NCBI RefSeq assembly: GCF_014202315.1
Contig: NZ_JACHGN010000036.1
Span: forward strand, 1 to 64,000
DNA from: Thermocatellispora tengchongensis
GTDB taxonomy: Bacteria > Actinomycetota > Actinomycetes > Streptosporangiales > Streptosporangiaceae
Reading direction: 5' to 3'
DNA: 64,000 nt
Each line of letters begins with the position of its first letter. Within the stretch, counting starts at the first letter, position 1. Of this stretch, positions 1 to 7,240 are shown one piece after another. The notes beneath the pieces were generated by a model. That model was not told where the DNA came from and did not search any database. It saw only the letters and a list, made by a program, of their open reading frames with translations. The position numbers and the translations under genes were made by a program.

Positions 1-390
1 GCTGCTGCCCGCACCGCGCCACCACGATCGTGCAGGCCATCCTCGTCCTGCAGCTCATCGAAGAAGGTCGCTACTCAGGATGAAAAGTGCTCACTGCTCA
101 GAGTTGTGATCGCCTGGGTTATCGTCCGCATCATGCCTACCGGCATCAGCGCCCTAGTCGTACAGCCACGGCCACATTGGGTCAGGGGCGCAGGGCTTGA
201 TCAAATTGTCTACCGGTAATCCGAGGACAGAGGGGCAAGATCTTGGAGCGCTGTCTCGTTCGCTAGGGTTCAACGATGGATCTTTGAGGAAGGCGAGACC
301 TCTAGATCCGGAAAATACCCGGAACTGGCCGGCGCCGCATGAACTCCTGGTACGGCTCACTCGCAGGCCAGGGCGCTTTGGGTAGTCGGA
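1..390. other. left edge without a convincing gene
   Basis: No complete gene is recognised here. One frame (bases 3-83, + strand) reads to a TGA stop as a short hydrophobic tail and could be the C-terminus of a gene cut by the window edge, but it is too short to name. The stretch 90-390 is less GC-rich than the rest of the window and its short open frames on both strands match nothing I know. It lies directly beside the tRNA-Tyr fragment and decayed integrase, so it may be foreign or scarred DNA. Confidence 0.4.
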
Positions 391-401
391 ACTGCGATGC
401 C

Positions 402-454
402 CTGTAAAACCGTCGGCTCAGCCTACCCAGGTTCGAACCCTGGACCTGCCACCA
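402..454 (+). other. 3' half of tRNA-Tyr (GUA): attachment-site remnant
   Basis: The anticodon GTA (404-406), a class II variable arm, the T-stem/T-loop (CCAGG TTCGAAC CCTGG, 427-443), the acceptor 3' strand ACCTGCC (444-450), a discriminator A and an encoded CCA (452-454) are all present. The 5' half is missing: there is no D-arm, no GGCAGGT acceptor strand, and the bases before the anticodon loop do not pair with the 3' anticodon stem. Homology therefore begins in the anticodon loop. Tyrosine integrases of actinomycete integrative elements commonly recombine in tRNA 3' ends and leave such half copies as att sites. The decayed integrase alongside supports this reading. Confidence 0.75.
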
Positions 455-469
455 GCAGAACCCCAGCTC

Positions 470-489
470 AGAGGCCCTACGGGGCCTCT
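470..489 (+). terminator. hairpin downstream of the tRNA-Tyr fragment
   Basis: AGAGGCCC-tacg-GGGCCTCT forms a strong GC-rich stem a few bases after the encoded CCA and is followed by TTCTGGTTT. This is the position expected for the terminator of a tRNA gene, so it probably travelled with the tRNA 3' end. Confidence 0.55.
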
Positions 490-633
490 TCTGGTTTCCG
501 GGGCCATGTAGTCAGGGGCAGCCGAGAGCCGCCGTCTGTCACCGGTCTCGAAACATGTCCGGCATGGACCATGAGGTGTTCTCCCGGGGCGGCGCCCATG
601 ATCCGGAGTGAGACGAGCCCCAGAACGACGGAG

Positions 634-659
634 AGCCCCGGAGATCATCCGGGGCTTTT
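634..659 (+). terminator. rho-independent-type hairpin
   Basis: AGCCCCGG, a seven-base loop and CCGGGGCT are followed by a short T-run. The hairpin sits in the scarred region beyond the readable end of the integrase remnant. Which transcript it ended is not clear. Confidence 0.5.
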
Positions 660-675
660 CGCCATCTCTTGGACC

Positions 676-924
676 AGGTTTTGGCGTAGACCCGCAGCAG
701 GACATCCACGTGCCATGCCCCGCCCGCACGGCGACCTCCGGGGCCGGAACGCCGCCGTGGAGCCAGAGGGACACGGCCGCGTGCCTCAGGTCGTACGGCC
801 GGCGGGCCAGGGGAGAGGCGACCTGGGCTGGGGGTAGCGCCAGCGTCCGGGCTTCCTGCCACACCTCGGTGTACGCCGTGGAGGCGACGACCCCGCCGCG
901 TTTGCTCCGGGACAAGGGCTGCAA
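676..924 (-). pseudogene. tyrosine-recombinase integrase, C-terminal remnant with frameshift
   Basis: On the minus strand one frame gives RPYDLRHAAVSLWLHGG followed by VRAGH, the R-H-x-x-H part of the catalytic domain of site-specific tyrosine integrases of the actinomycete integrative-element type. Near 710-717 the similarity jumps to a second frame, which carries HVDVLLRVYAK with the nucleophile tyrosine. A small indel has therefore split the gene. The N-terminal arm-binding and core-binding domains are absent and the usual C-terminal extension is scrambled. The gene cannot make an active integrase. Its 3' end faces the tRNA-Tyr half site, the usual int-next-to-att arrangement. The family call is from recognisable motifs; the element type is inference. 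Confidence 0.8.
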
Positions 925-926
925 CC

Positions 927-1484
927 ATGATCAGGATAGTCGATTACGACCCCGCGTGGCCTGATCGGTTTGAGGCGCTGCGAAAGGATTACGCCCAGGC
1001 ATTGGAGGCCGGGTGTGTGCCGGCGATTTCCATCGAACACGTCGGTAGCACCTCGGTTCCCGGGCTGGCCGCCAAACCCGTCATCGACTGCGACATTGTC
1101 GTAGCCGAGCATGTCGAGGCCGCCACGGACGTCCTGATCGGCCTGGGTTTCTCGCCGTTGGGCGAGCTGGGAATCCCGCAGTGAGGGGCATTCAAGGAGC
1201 CCGCACGACTCGCCGGGACCAACACCTACGTCATCGTTAAGGGGTCGCTGTCGTTGCGAAATCACCTCGCGGTCAGGGATGTTCTGCGAATCGACCCGGA
1301 ACTTCGTGACCAGTACGCTGCAGTGAAGAAACGCGTTGCCGCGACGGCCGCCGACATCGGTGACTACGGCCGAGGGAAGAACGCGATGGTGCAGGCGATC
1401 CTCGCCGCGGCCGGTCTAAGTGATGCTGAACGAGCCTTGATAGATGGCAACCAGGTGCCGTCACACGATGAGGTTCCGAGGTGA
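927..1484 (+). pseudogene. GrpB family protein (UPF0157) interrupted by one in-frame TGA
   Basis: The first part (927-1181) carries the GrpB signature HVGSTSVPGLAAKPVID. The second part continues in the same frame after a TGA at 1182-1184 with a KGSLSLRNHLAVRDVLR-type segment and an ordinary C-terminus to the stop at 1482-1484. Read through, the gene has the usual family length of about 185 residues and no other defect. The TGA stands where relatives have an arginine, so a CGA-to-TGA transition explains it. GrpB proteins belong to the nucleotidyltransferase-like fold and their substrate is poorly defined. Its start lies two bases after the integrase remnant, so it may have been carried by the lost element. 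An expressed N-terminal fragment cannot be excluded. Confidence 0.75.
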
Positions 1485-1560
1485 CGAACACCAGTGAGAT
1501 GACGCACTGCAAGGCACGCTCCGCCGATGTGGCATAGATCAAGAGTGTGATGATCGGTCC

Positions 1561-1920
1561 ATGAGCTATGACCTCGCCGTCCTCGGCATGAGCGGGCCTG
1601 CCGATGTCGAGGCAGCTCGTCGGATGTTCGATCGTTGTGGCTCCGCACACCATGCCGAAGGCGAACTTGATCAGCGAATCGTCGCCTTCTATGAGGAGCT
1701 GCGTGCGCACTTCCCCGACGACCCGCCTTCCGATGATTCGGAGAGTCCCTGGATGTCGATGCCCCTATCTGTTGGCATCGACCATGTGATCATGCACCTG
1801 AGCTACTCGGAGCGGAGCAGGCCCGCACTCGAAAAAATCATGGAGTTGGCGGCGCTGCATGGTCTTGTCGTCTACGATCCGCAATTCGAAGAGGTGTTCG
1901 TCCCTGAGGGGGACACGTAA
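1561..1920 (+). CDS. conserved hypothetical protein, 119 aa
   Basis: This small acidic soluble protein starts MSYDLAVLGM and contains DQRIVAFYEELRAHFPDD, a PWMSMPLSVGIDHVIMHLSY segment and LVVYDPQFEEVFVP near the end. I recognise the general pattern of small actinobacterial proteins of unknown function that are sometimes found among toxin or immunity-like genes, but I cannot assign a role. It has no signal peptide or membrane segment. It lies between the two integrase remnants, in the scarred element, and appears intact. Coding potential is good because acidic and hydrophobic residues alternate plausibly and no stop interrupts the frame. Confidence 0.65.
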   Translation: MSYDLAVLGMSGPADVEAARRMFDRCGSAHHAEGELDQRIVAFYEELRAHFPDDPPSDDSESPWMSMPLSVGIDHVIMHLSYSERSRPALEKIMELAALHGLVVYDPQFEEVFVPEGDT

Positions 1921-1928
1921 CCCGCGTG

Positions 1929-2050
1929 ACGTGCCTTGGGTCGTAGGGCAGGCGGGGGCCGGCGGTGGGGCCGCCTGCTGTGGGGGGAATGCCGGTTTCC
2001 GAGCTTCCTGCCTCACCTCCGTGTACCCCGTCGAGGCGCCCGCTCGGAGG
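1929..2050 (-). pseudogene. second integrase fragment, duplicate of the 800-900 region
   Basis: Read on the minus strand, this gives ASTGYTEVRQEARKPAFPP, which matches ASTAYTEVWQEARTLALPP of the remnant at 676-924. The DNA is also alignable (for example GCTTCCTGCC-CACCTC-GTGTAC-CCGT-GAGGCG in both). The YDLRH motif region is frameshifted and the rest of the catalytic domain is gone. It is a leftover of a second, related integrase gene or a duplicated piece of the first. Confidence 0.65.
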
Positions 2051-2457
2051 AGACGCCCATCCTCTCCGGTGCCGTACTCGGCGGCGGATCAACGGTCAGG
2101 CCGTTCGTTCGGTAGGGCGATTCGCAGCGGGCATGTGGCCTTGGCTGCTTTCATTCGGGAGGACGGCGGGTGGCATGATCAAGTGGTAGGCGTGTGCGTC
2201 CGGACTGGGATGTGGGCAGGCCGGCTGTCGTGACACACGTCGAACCCGCTATGGCGGGGACACTCGACCTCCTCGGAGGCGGGGCAGAAACGCGGCGGGT
2301 GGGGAGGCTCGGCGTGGTCATGCGCTTCATGATGGGTGATCGGGTGGTGACTTGGGCTCGGCGTCGGCGAGTTGAGTTCCTGCGGCGATCATGAGCCACG
2401 GATCTCGCTTCGCTTCCACCGAGGCGTAGGTCGCGTGGTCGCGCTGAACGCCCCACC
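2051..2457. other. intergenic stretch, nothing recognised
   Basis: Several short open frames exist on both strands, but none has recognisable motifs, ribosome binding sites or consistent codon use. I take this as non-coding or decayed DNA between the second integrase fragment and the DUF4267 fragment. Confidence 0.4.
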
Positions 2458-2676
2458 GTTGCGCGCGACGGGACCTACGGCCTCGTGGGGCTGGCGCTGC
2501 CGGCCTTCGCCGGTGCGCGCGCTGAGGCCTGGTTCATGCTGATCGTCGCCCTCCTGCCGCCGGGCGACACGCTGATCGTGCTGCGCAACGGCGACATCAA
2601 GGCGGCCGCGTTCGGTGTCCACTACGCGACCGCCGTGGTCGCCCTGCTCGACGCCGCCCTGCTCTTCGCCCTCTGA
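2458..2676 (+). pseudogene. DUF4267-like membrane protein, N-terminally truncated
   Basis: The frame ending at the TGA of 2674-2676 reads ARDGTYGLVGLALPAF, then a second helix, a GDTLIVLRNGDIKAAAFGVH segment and a final helix. This is the C-terminal half of the small four-helix DUF4267 family, including its G-D-x-LIVLRNG motif. The N-terminal helix or helices are not found upstream in any frame. The GTG at 2485 could start a 63-aa product, but family proteins are about twice that length. I read it as a truncated relic at the edge of the scarred region. Confidence 0.55.
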
Positions 2677-2851
2677 TGGCGAACTCTTGGCTTGCGGTTC
2701 CCTCGCGGGAGTCTGCCGGGGGCGCTCGGAGGGTGTGCGGTGGTCGTGGGGGAGGGGGTGGATCTTGATGGGGCTTCGGGGGCGTGGTTTGGTACGGCTC
2801 GCTTGGGGTTTTTGGTGTGGGTTGTCGGGGGGCTGGGATTATCGGGGAGGG

Positions 2852-3043
2852 TTAGTGGAGCAAGGTGCTTATGGGGGATTTTTCGGTTGACTTCGGCTTT
2901 TTCTTAATCAGGGCGGATATCGCGGCCGCTATCACGGTCATCATGAGCAGGAGCGCTAGCGACAGGACCACGATGAGGGCGGCCAGAATGGCGATGCTCA
3001 CTCCTGCCTCGTACAGCAGGAGCAGGAGGATGTCGGTGTCCAC
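2852..3043 (-). CDS. possible small membrane protein, 63 aa
   Basis: A GTG start at 3043 opens a frame with two consecutive hydrophobic stretches (about residues 4-25 and 24-45) and a lysine-rich tail (KKKPKSTEKS). A protein with one long or two short membrane helices would result. The ribosome binding site is weak. It lies upstream of, and divergent from, the lytic transglycosylase gene. No family is recognised, and the hydrophobicity could be a by-product of the base composition, so this is tentative. Confidence 0.35.
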   Translation of the reverse strand: MDTDILLLLLYEAGVSIAILAALIVVLSLALLLMMTVIAAAISALIKKKPKSTEKSPISTLLH

Positions 3044-3106
3044 GGGATCATCCGGTTTTCTGGTTTGCGGGAAGGCGGGCGGGTGGGCGCGGTAGGTTGG
3101 ATTGAT

Positions 3107-4081
3107 GTGAGAGCGTTGTGGGGGACGGCTGCCGGTGCGGAGCGATCGTATCGGAGTCTGCGCGGGGGGTTGGGGATGTTGCTGGCCGCGCTTGTCGCGG
3201 TCGGGGGATGTGGTGGTTCCGCTGCTTCATCCTCCTCTTCTCCCTCTTCTTCTCCTTCTGCTGAAGTGTCTCCATCTGTGCCTTCCTCTCCTCGTGAGCG
3301 GGATCGTGAGAGGAATGATGTGCCCGGGGCGGATGCGGCGGTGCCGCGTGATGCCGCCAAGCTGGCGCGGGCGCTGGCGGAGAATTCCGCGGCCTTGCGG
3401 AAGGCCATTGACGCTTGGGTGAAGGACGGGGATCCGTCGCGCGGAGAACCGCCGGAAGAGGTCGTGCTGCGGGCCTTGTACGAGCAGCGGATCTATCGGT
3501 TCGCGGCCCGTAATGCGGGAGTCGCCGAGCGGGCTTTCAAGCGGCTGCCGCCGGAATCGGCGCGGGCCGCGAAGGACAATGTGAAGGCCATCCGGGGGCT
3601 GCTGGCGCTGGCCCGGCCGGTCAAACCGTCACAGGTGTTCAAGGTGCAGGACCCGCTGCCGGCCGGGCGGCTGCTGGGCTACTTCAAGAAGGCCGAGCGG
3701 CGGTTCGGCGTGGAGTGGGAGGTCCTGGCCGCGGTGATGTTCGCCGAGACCAAGTTCGGGCGGGTGAAGTCCAACAGTTACGCCGGAGCCCAGGGGCCGA
3801 TGCAGTTCATGCCGGCCACGTGGCGCGCCTATGGAATGGGCGGGGACATCCAGGATCCGCAGGACGCCATAATGGGCGCGGCGAATTATCTGCGGGCCAC
3901 CGGGGCGCCGCAGAACTATCAGCGGGCGTTGCATGCCTACAATCCCTCGCAGGCTTATGTCGACGCCATTCTGTTGCATGCCGGGCAGATAAAACGGGAT
4001 CCCCGGAATTACTATGCCTATTACGCGTGGCAGGTGTTCGTGCTGACCACGGAGGGAGAACGGCGGCTTACGGGGCCGTGA
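3107..4081 (+). CDS. lytic transglycosylase (SLT domain), lipoprotein
   Basis: This is a 324-aa exported enzyme predicted to cleave the glycan strands of peptidoglycan. The N-terminus has a basic, hydrophobic signal with a lipobox ending VGGC (Cys about 35), followed by a Ser/Pro-rich spacer. The C-terminal half carries the SLT fold: the catalytic Glu in VMFAETKFGR (about E214), GAQGPMQFMPATW and the NYQRALHAYNPS helix. The middle (about 80-170) is helical and not assigned. The GTG at 3107 is preferred over the upstream frame opening because it gives a normal-length signal peptide. The stop overlaps the next start as TGATG, so the next gene is probably translationally coupled. Confidence 0.85.
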   Translation: MRALWGTAAGAERSYRSLRGGLGMLLAALVAVGGCGGSAASSSSSPSSSPSAEVSPSVPSSPRERDRERNDVPGADAAVPRDAAKLARALAENSAALRKAIDAWVKDGDPSRGEPPEEVVLRALYEQRIYRFAARNAGVAERAFKRLPPESARAAKDNVKAIRGLLALARPVKPSQVFKVQDPLPAGRLLGYFKKAERRFGVEWEVLAAVMFAETKFGRVKSNSYAGAQGPMQFMPATWRAYGMGGDIQDPQDAIMGAANYLRATGAPQNYQRALHAYNPSQAYVDAILLHAGQIKRDPRNYYAYYAWQVFVLTTEGERRLTGP

Positions 4082-4881
4082 TGGCGGGTGATGTCTGTCC
4101 GGTGGATTCGCCGCTGTCCTATCCCGGGCGGCTGCCCGACGCCTCCGGGGTCGTGGTGGGAGATCGCTTTCTGGCCCTCGACGTGTGGGAGGGCGCGCCT
4201 CTGGGCGAGTGGGGCGTGCCGGAGGCGGGCGTACGGCTGGCGGACTTCCTGGCCTCGGCCGGGGTCGCGCCCGTACGCGAGCGGGTGCCCGTCGTCGCCG
4301 TGGGGTCCAACGCGGCTCCGGCGCAGTTACGGCGGAAGTTCGCCGCGCTGGGAGCCCGGCTCGTACTGCCCATGACCATGGCCACGGTGCGCGGGATCGC
4401 GGCCGGAGTGTCCGGACATGTCAACAGACACGGGTACGTCCCCGCGACGCCGGTCGTGGGCGACTTCCGGTCGCGGCTGTTCGTGGGGTGGTTCGATCGG
4501 GAGCAGCTCGGCGTGCTCGACGTCACCGAGCCCAACTACGTGCGGCGCCTGGTTCCCGAGGGCGCGGTCACCCTTGAGTCCGGGGTGGGGGTGCGGAACT
4601 GCCACTGCTACGCCGGGCGGCACGGGCACCTGGCGGAGCGGGAGTGCGGGACGCCGGTCCTGCTGGGCTCCCAGGCGGCGGTGATCGCGTGGCTGCTGCG
4701 CCGCTCCAGCGCCCTGGCGCGGCTGTGCGGGCGTACTCCGGAGGAGTTCGTGACCCGGCTGCGCGGCGACGGGCACGGGCGCGCGAGCGTACGCGATGCG
4801 GCGTACGTGTTGATGCGGGCGGAAGGTCTGGTTCGGGTGCAGGCCGAGTTCGACACGTGGTCGGCCGGGGGAGCCGGCTGA
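4081..4881 (+). CDS. conserved hypothetical, gamma-glutamylcyclotransferase-like motif
   Basis: This 266-aa soluble protein begins at an ATG overlapping the stop of the lytic transglycosylase gene. It contains VPVVAVGSNAAPAQLRRKF, which resembles the Y/V-G-S-N turn of the gamma-glutamylcyclotransferase/AIG2 fold. A cysteine/histidine cluster NCHCYAGRHGHL (about residues 175-186) follows. That cluster could bind metal but is not a motif I can name. No signal peptide or transmembrane helix is present. Conservation beside a murein hydrolase might suggest a link to gamma-glutamyl bonds in peptidoglycan; that is inference only. Confidence 0.65.
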   Translation: MAGDVCPVDSPLSYPGRLPDASGVVVGDRFLALDVWEGAPLGEWGVPEAGVRLADFLASAGVAPVRERVPVVAVGSNAAPAQLRRKFAALGARLVLPMTMATVRGIAAGVSGHVNRHGYVPATPVVGDFRSRLFVGWFDREQLGVLDVTEPNYVRRLVPEGAVTLESGVGVRNCHCYAGRHGHLAERECGTPVLLGSQAAVIAWLLRRSSALARLCGRTPEEFVTRLRGDGHGRASVRDAAYVLMRAEGLVRVQAEFDTWSAGGAG

Positions 4882-5053
4882 TCTCGGTCGGGGACGCGGG
4901 GACGCCGCTGACTGGCGCGGCTGTCGCGGTTGTGGTGGTTTTGACGCTGCTCGTGCGCTTCGGCGGTGGCGCCTGTGTGTGGTGGTGGCGTCGGGAGGGG
5001 CTGGTCGTGGTGGCAACGCGGGTGACGGTGGGCGGAGGACTGTGGACGCGGAC

Positions 5054-5347
5054 ATGAGCGGGGCGCGGCACGCGCCGCTCCATCAGGATGCGGAGACGCG
5101 GTTCCTGATCACCATGTCGGAATGGGTGAGCCAGGAACTGGTCGCCAAGGGGTCGGTGCGGGTGTGGGTCGACAGGCCGGAGAATCGCCGCCTGTTCCAG
5201 GAGGTGGCGCGCCGCGTGGGGGAGCTGCTCGGACGGCGGGTGGTGAGTTACGCCCGCGGGCGGGAGATCCTCATCATGGAGGAGGAGCTGATCGATTCCT
5301 CGTCAGAGGACGAGGACCCCTGCCCGACCTCGGAGGGGGTGGGGTAG
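5054..5347 (+). CDS. hypothetical protein, 97 aa
   Basis: This small protein has a central region TRFLITMSEWVSQELVAKGSVRVWVDRPENRRLFQEVARRVG that looks like a mixed alpha/beta fold, and an acidic serine tail (EEELIDSSSEDEDP). The ATG at 5054 is chosen; GTG 5042 or codons further upstream are possible in the same frame. No membrane segment or known domain is seen. It precedes secY by about 215 bp. Confidence 0.55.
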   Translation: MSGARHAPLHQDAETRFLITMSEWVSQELVAKGSVRVWVDRPENRRLFQEVARRVGELLGRRVVSYARGREILIMEEELIDSSSEDEDPCPTSEGVG

Positions 5348-5563
5348 CCTCCAGCGGTTTCTCCGGCTTCTTCAGTTATTGTCGGCCCCTCTGGTTTCTC
5401 CGGTCTTTTCGGTTTGTGGGGGTGTTCGGGGGAGAGGGCGGTCGGCCGGTCGGGGGTGGGGCTACGCGGATTCGCGTAGGTGAGGTCACGCGTTCTCGCG
5501 GATGGCAGGTACGGCCGCCGTCGGCAGAATCGCGGCTGTGACCTGGCCTTTTGTGGGGCGCGC

Positions 5564-6871
5564 ATGTTGAGCGTGTTCGCCCGTGCGTTCCGTACGCCCG
5601 ATCTGCGGAAGAAGCTGCTGTTCACGCTGGGCGTGGTGGTGTTGTTTCGGTTCGGGCAGATCCTGCCTGCGCCGGGGGTGCATGTCGCCAACGTCGAGAA
5701 GTGCCTCACCGAGGCACAGGCCGGCGACTCCGCCGGGCTGCTGTCGATGATCCAGTTGTTCAGCGGCGGCGGGATGCTCAAGCTGTCGGTGTTCGCGCTG
5801 GGCGTCATCCCGTACGTCACCGCGAGCATCGTGTTGCAGCTCCTTGCGGTGGTGGTGCCCCGTCTTGAGCAGCTCAGGAAGGAGGGGCAGGCGGGCAGCG
5901 CGAAGATCACGCAGTACACGCGCTACCTGACCGTGGCCCTCGCGGTGCTCAACGCGACCGCGCTGCTGGCGCTGGCACGTGGGCGGCAGATCTTCTCCTG
6001 CCGGCACGTCCTGCTGGTGAACGACGACCTGGTCACCGTGCTGACCGTCGTCGTCACCATCACCGCCGGGACCGCGGTCGTCATGTGGCTCGGCGAGCTG
6101 ATCACGGATCGCGGGATCGGCAACGGCATGTCGATCCTCATCTTCGCGCAGGTCGTCGCGGTGTTCCCGGCGTACCTGGGCAACATCCTGCGGCAGAGCC
6201 CGGTCGCGTTCGCGACCATGCTGGTGCTGGGCGCGTTCCTGGTGGCGGGGGTCGTGTTCGTGGAGCAGGCGCAGCGCCGTGTCCCGGTGCAGTACGCCAA
6301 GCGCATGGTCGGCCGCCGGGTCTATGGCGGGACCAGCACCTACATTCCGCTCAAGGTCAACCAGGCGGGGATCATCCCTGTCATCTTCACCACCTCCCTG
6401 CTGTACGTGCCGCAGCTCGCGGTGATGCTCGCCGGCAACACGTCCAACGCGCTGATCGACTGGATCCAGCGCTACCTGGTCTCCGGGGACCACCCCGTGT
6501 ACGTCGTCACCTACTTCCTGCTCGTCGTGGTGTTCACGTTCTTCTACGTGTCGATCACGTTCAACCCGGTGGAGGTCGCGGACAACATGCGGCGATACGG
6601 CGGTTTCGTCCCCGGCATCCGGCCCGGACGGCCCACCGCCGAGTACCTGCACTACGTGCTCAACCGGCTGACCGCGCCCGGCGCCGTCTACCTCGGCGTG
6701 CTCTCGCTGATCCCGATCATCGCGTTCGTGCTGCTGCGCGACCCGGGCACGCAGCAGAACTTCCCGTTCGGCGGGGCGACGATCCTGATCATGGTGGGGG
6801 TGGGGCTGGAAACGGTCAAGCAGATCGAGAGCCAGTTGCAGCAGCGCAACTACGAGGGGTTCCTGCGGTAG
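5564..6871 (+). CDS. secY: preprotein translocase subunit SecY, stand-alone copy
   Basis: This 435-aa polytopic protein has the ten-helix pattern of the SecYEG channel and forms the export pore of the cytoplasmic membrane. Family marks include the N-terminal FARAFRTPDLRKKLLFTL, the plug-region FSGGGMLKLSVFALG, the large cytoplasmic loop QYAKRMVGRRVYGGTSTYIPLKVNQ with its conserved arginines, and FNPVEVADNMRRYGGFVPGIRPG. It is full length. In actinobacteria secY normally sits after rplO and before adk and map; none of these is here. The gene is therefore either a second SecY or a relocated single copy. The ATG at 5564 matches the usual start. A GC-rich minisatellite follows it. Confidence 0.9.
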   Translation: MLSVFARAFRTPDLRKKLLFTLGVVVLFRFGQILPAPGVHVANVEKCLTEAQAGDSAGLLSMIQLFSGGGMLKLSVFALGVIPYVTASIVLQLLAVVVPRLEQLRKEGQAGSAKITQYTRYLTVALAVLNATALLALARGRQIFSCRHVLLVNDDLVTVLTVVVTITAGTAVVMWLGELITDRGIGNGMSILIFAQVVAVFPAYLGNILRQSPVAFATMLVLGAFLVAGVVFVEQAQRRVPVQYAKRMVGRRVYGGTSTYIPLKVNQAGIIPVIFTTSLLYVPQLAVMLAGNTSNALIDWIQRYLVSGDHPVYVVTYFLLVVVFTFFYVSITFNPVEVADNMRRYGGFVPGIRPGRPTAEYLHYVLNRLTAPGAVYLGVLSLIPIIAFVLLRDPGTQQNFPFGGATILIMVGVGLETVKQIESQLQQRNYEGFLR

Positions 6872-7240
6872 GCAGGCGGGAGGGAGGCGCGTCGCCGTGC
6901 CACTGCGCTCGCCGCTCGGTCTTGGGGAGCGTCGGTTCGGTCCCCAGGTGTGTGCGGGAACGTGGGGCGGCAGGTGGGGGAGGGGGGTTCTGGTGCGGGG
7001 TAGCGGGGTGAGGGCCGAGGGCTCCGGGGGGTGGGGCGGATCGGCCTGCCAGGGGACCGGGGCGGGGATGGGGGTGCGTGGGAGGACGGGGCGGGGGTGG
7101 CGGTGTGCGGGAGGACGGGGCGGGGGGTGACGGTGCTTGGGAGGACGGGCGGGGGCGGCGGTGCGTGGGAGGACGGGGCGGGGGCGGCGGTGCGTGGGAG
7201 GACGGGGCGGGGGTGGCGGTGTGCGGGAGGGGTAGGCGGA
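6872..7240. repeat. 29-bp GC-rich tandem repeat between convergent genes
   Basis: The gap between secY and the convergent response regulator holds five complete tandem units of about 29 bp: 7074-7102, 7103-7132, 7133-7160, 7161-7189 and 7190-7218, with a partial sixth to 7230. The shared core is GGGAGGACGGGGCGGGGG. Units differ by one or two bases or indels. The one-base length changes break any common reading frame, so I take it as non-coding. The rest of the gap (6872-7073) is G-rich and featureless. Confidence 0.85.

Noticed and set aside
418-837. Long plus-strand frame through the tRNA fragment and integrase remnant (397-837)
   Set aside because: It runs antisense to clear integrase motifs and through the tRNA 3' end; its composition is that of a GC-driven shadow frame.
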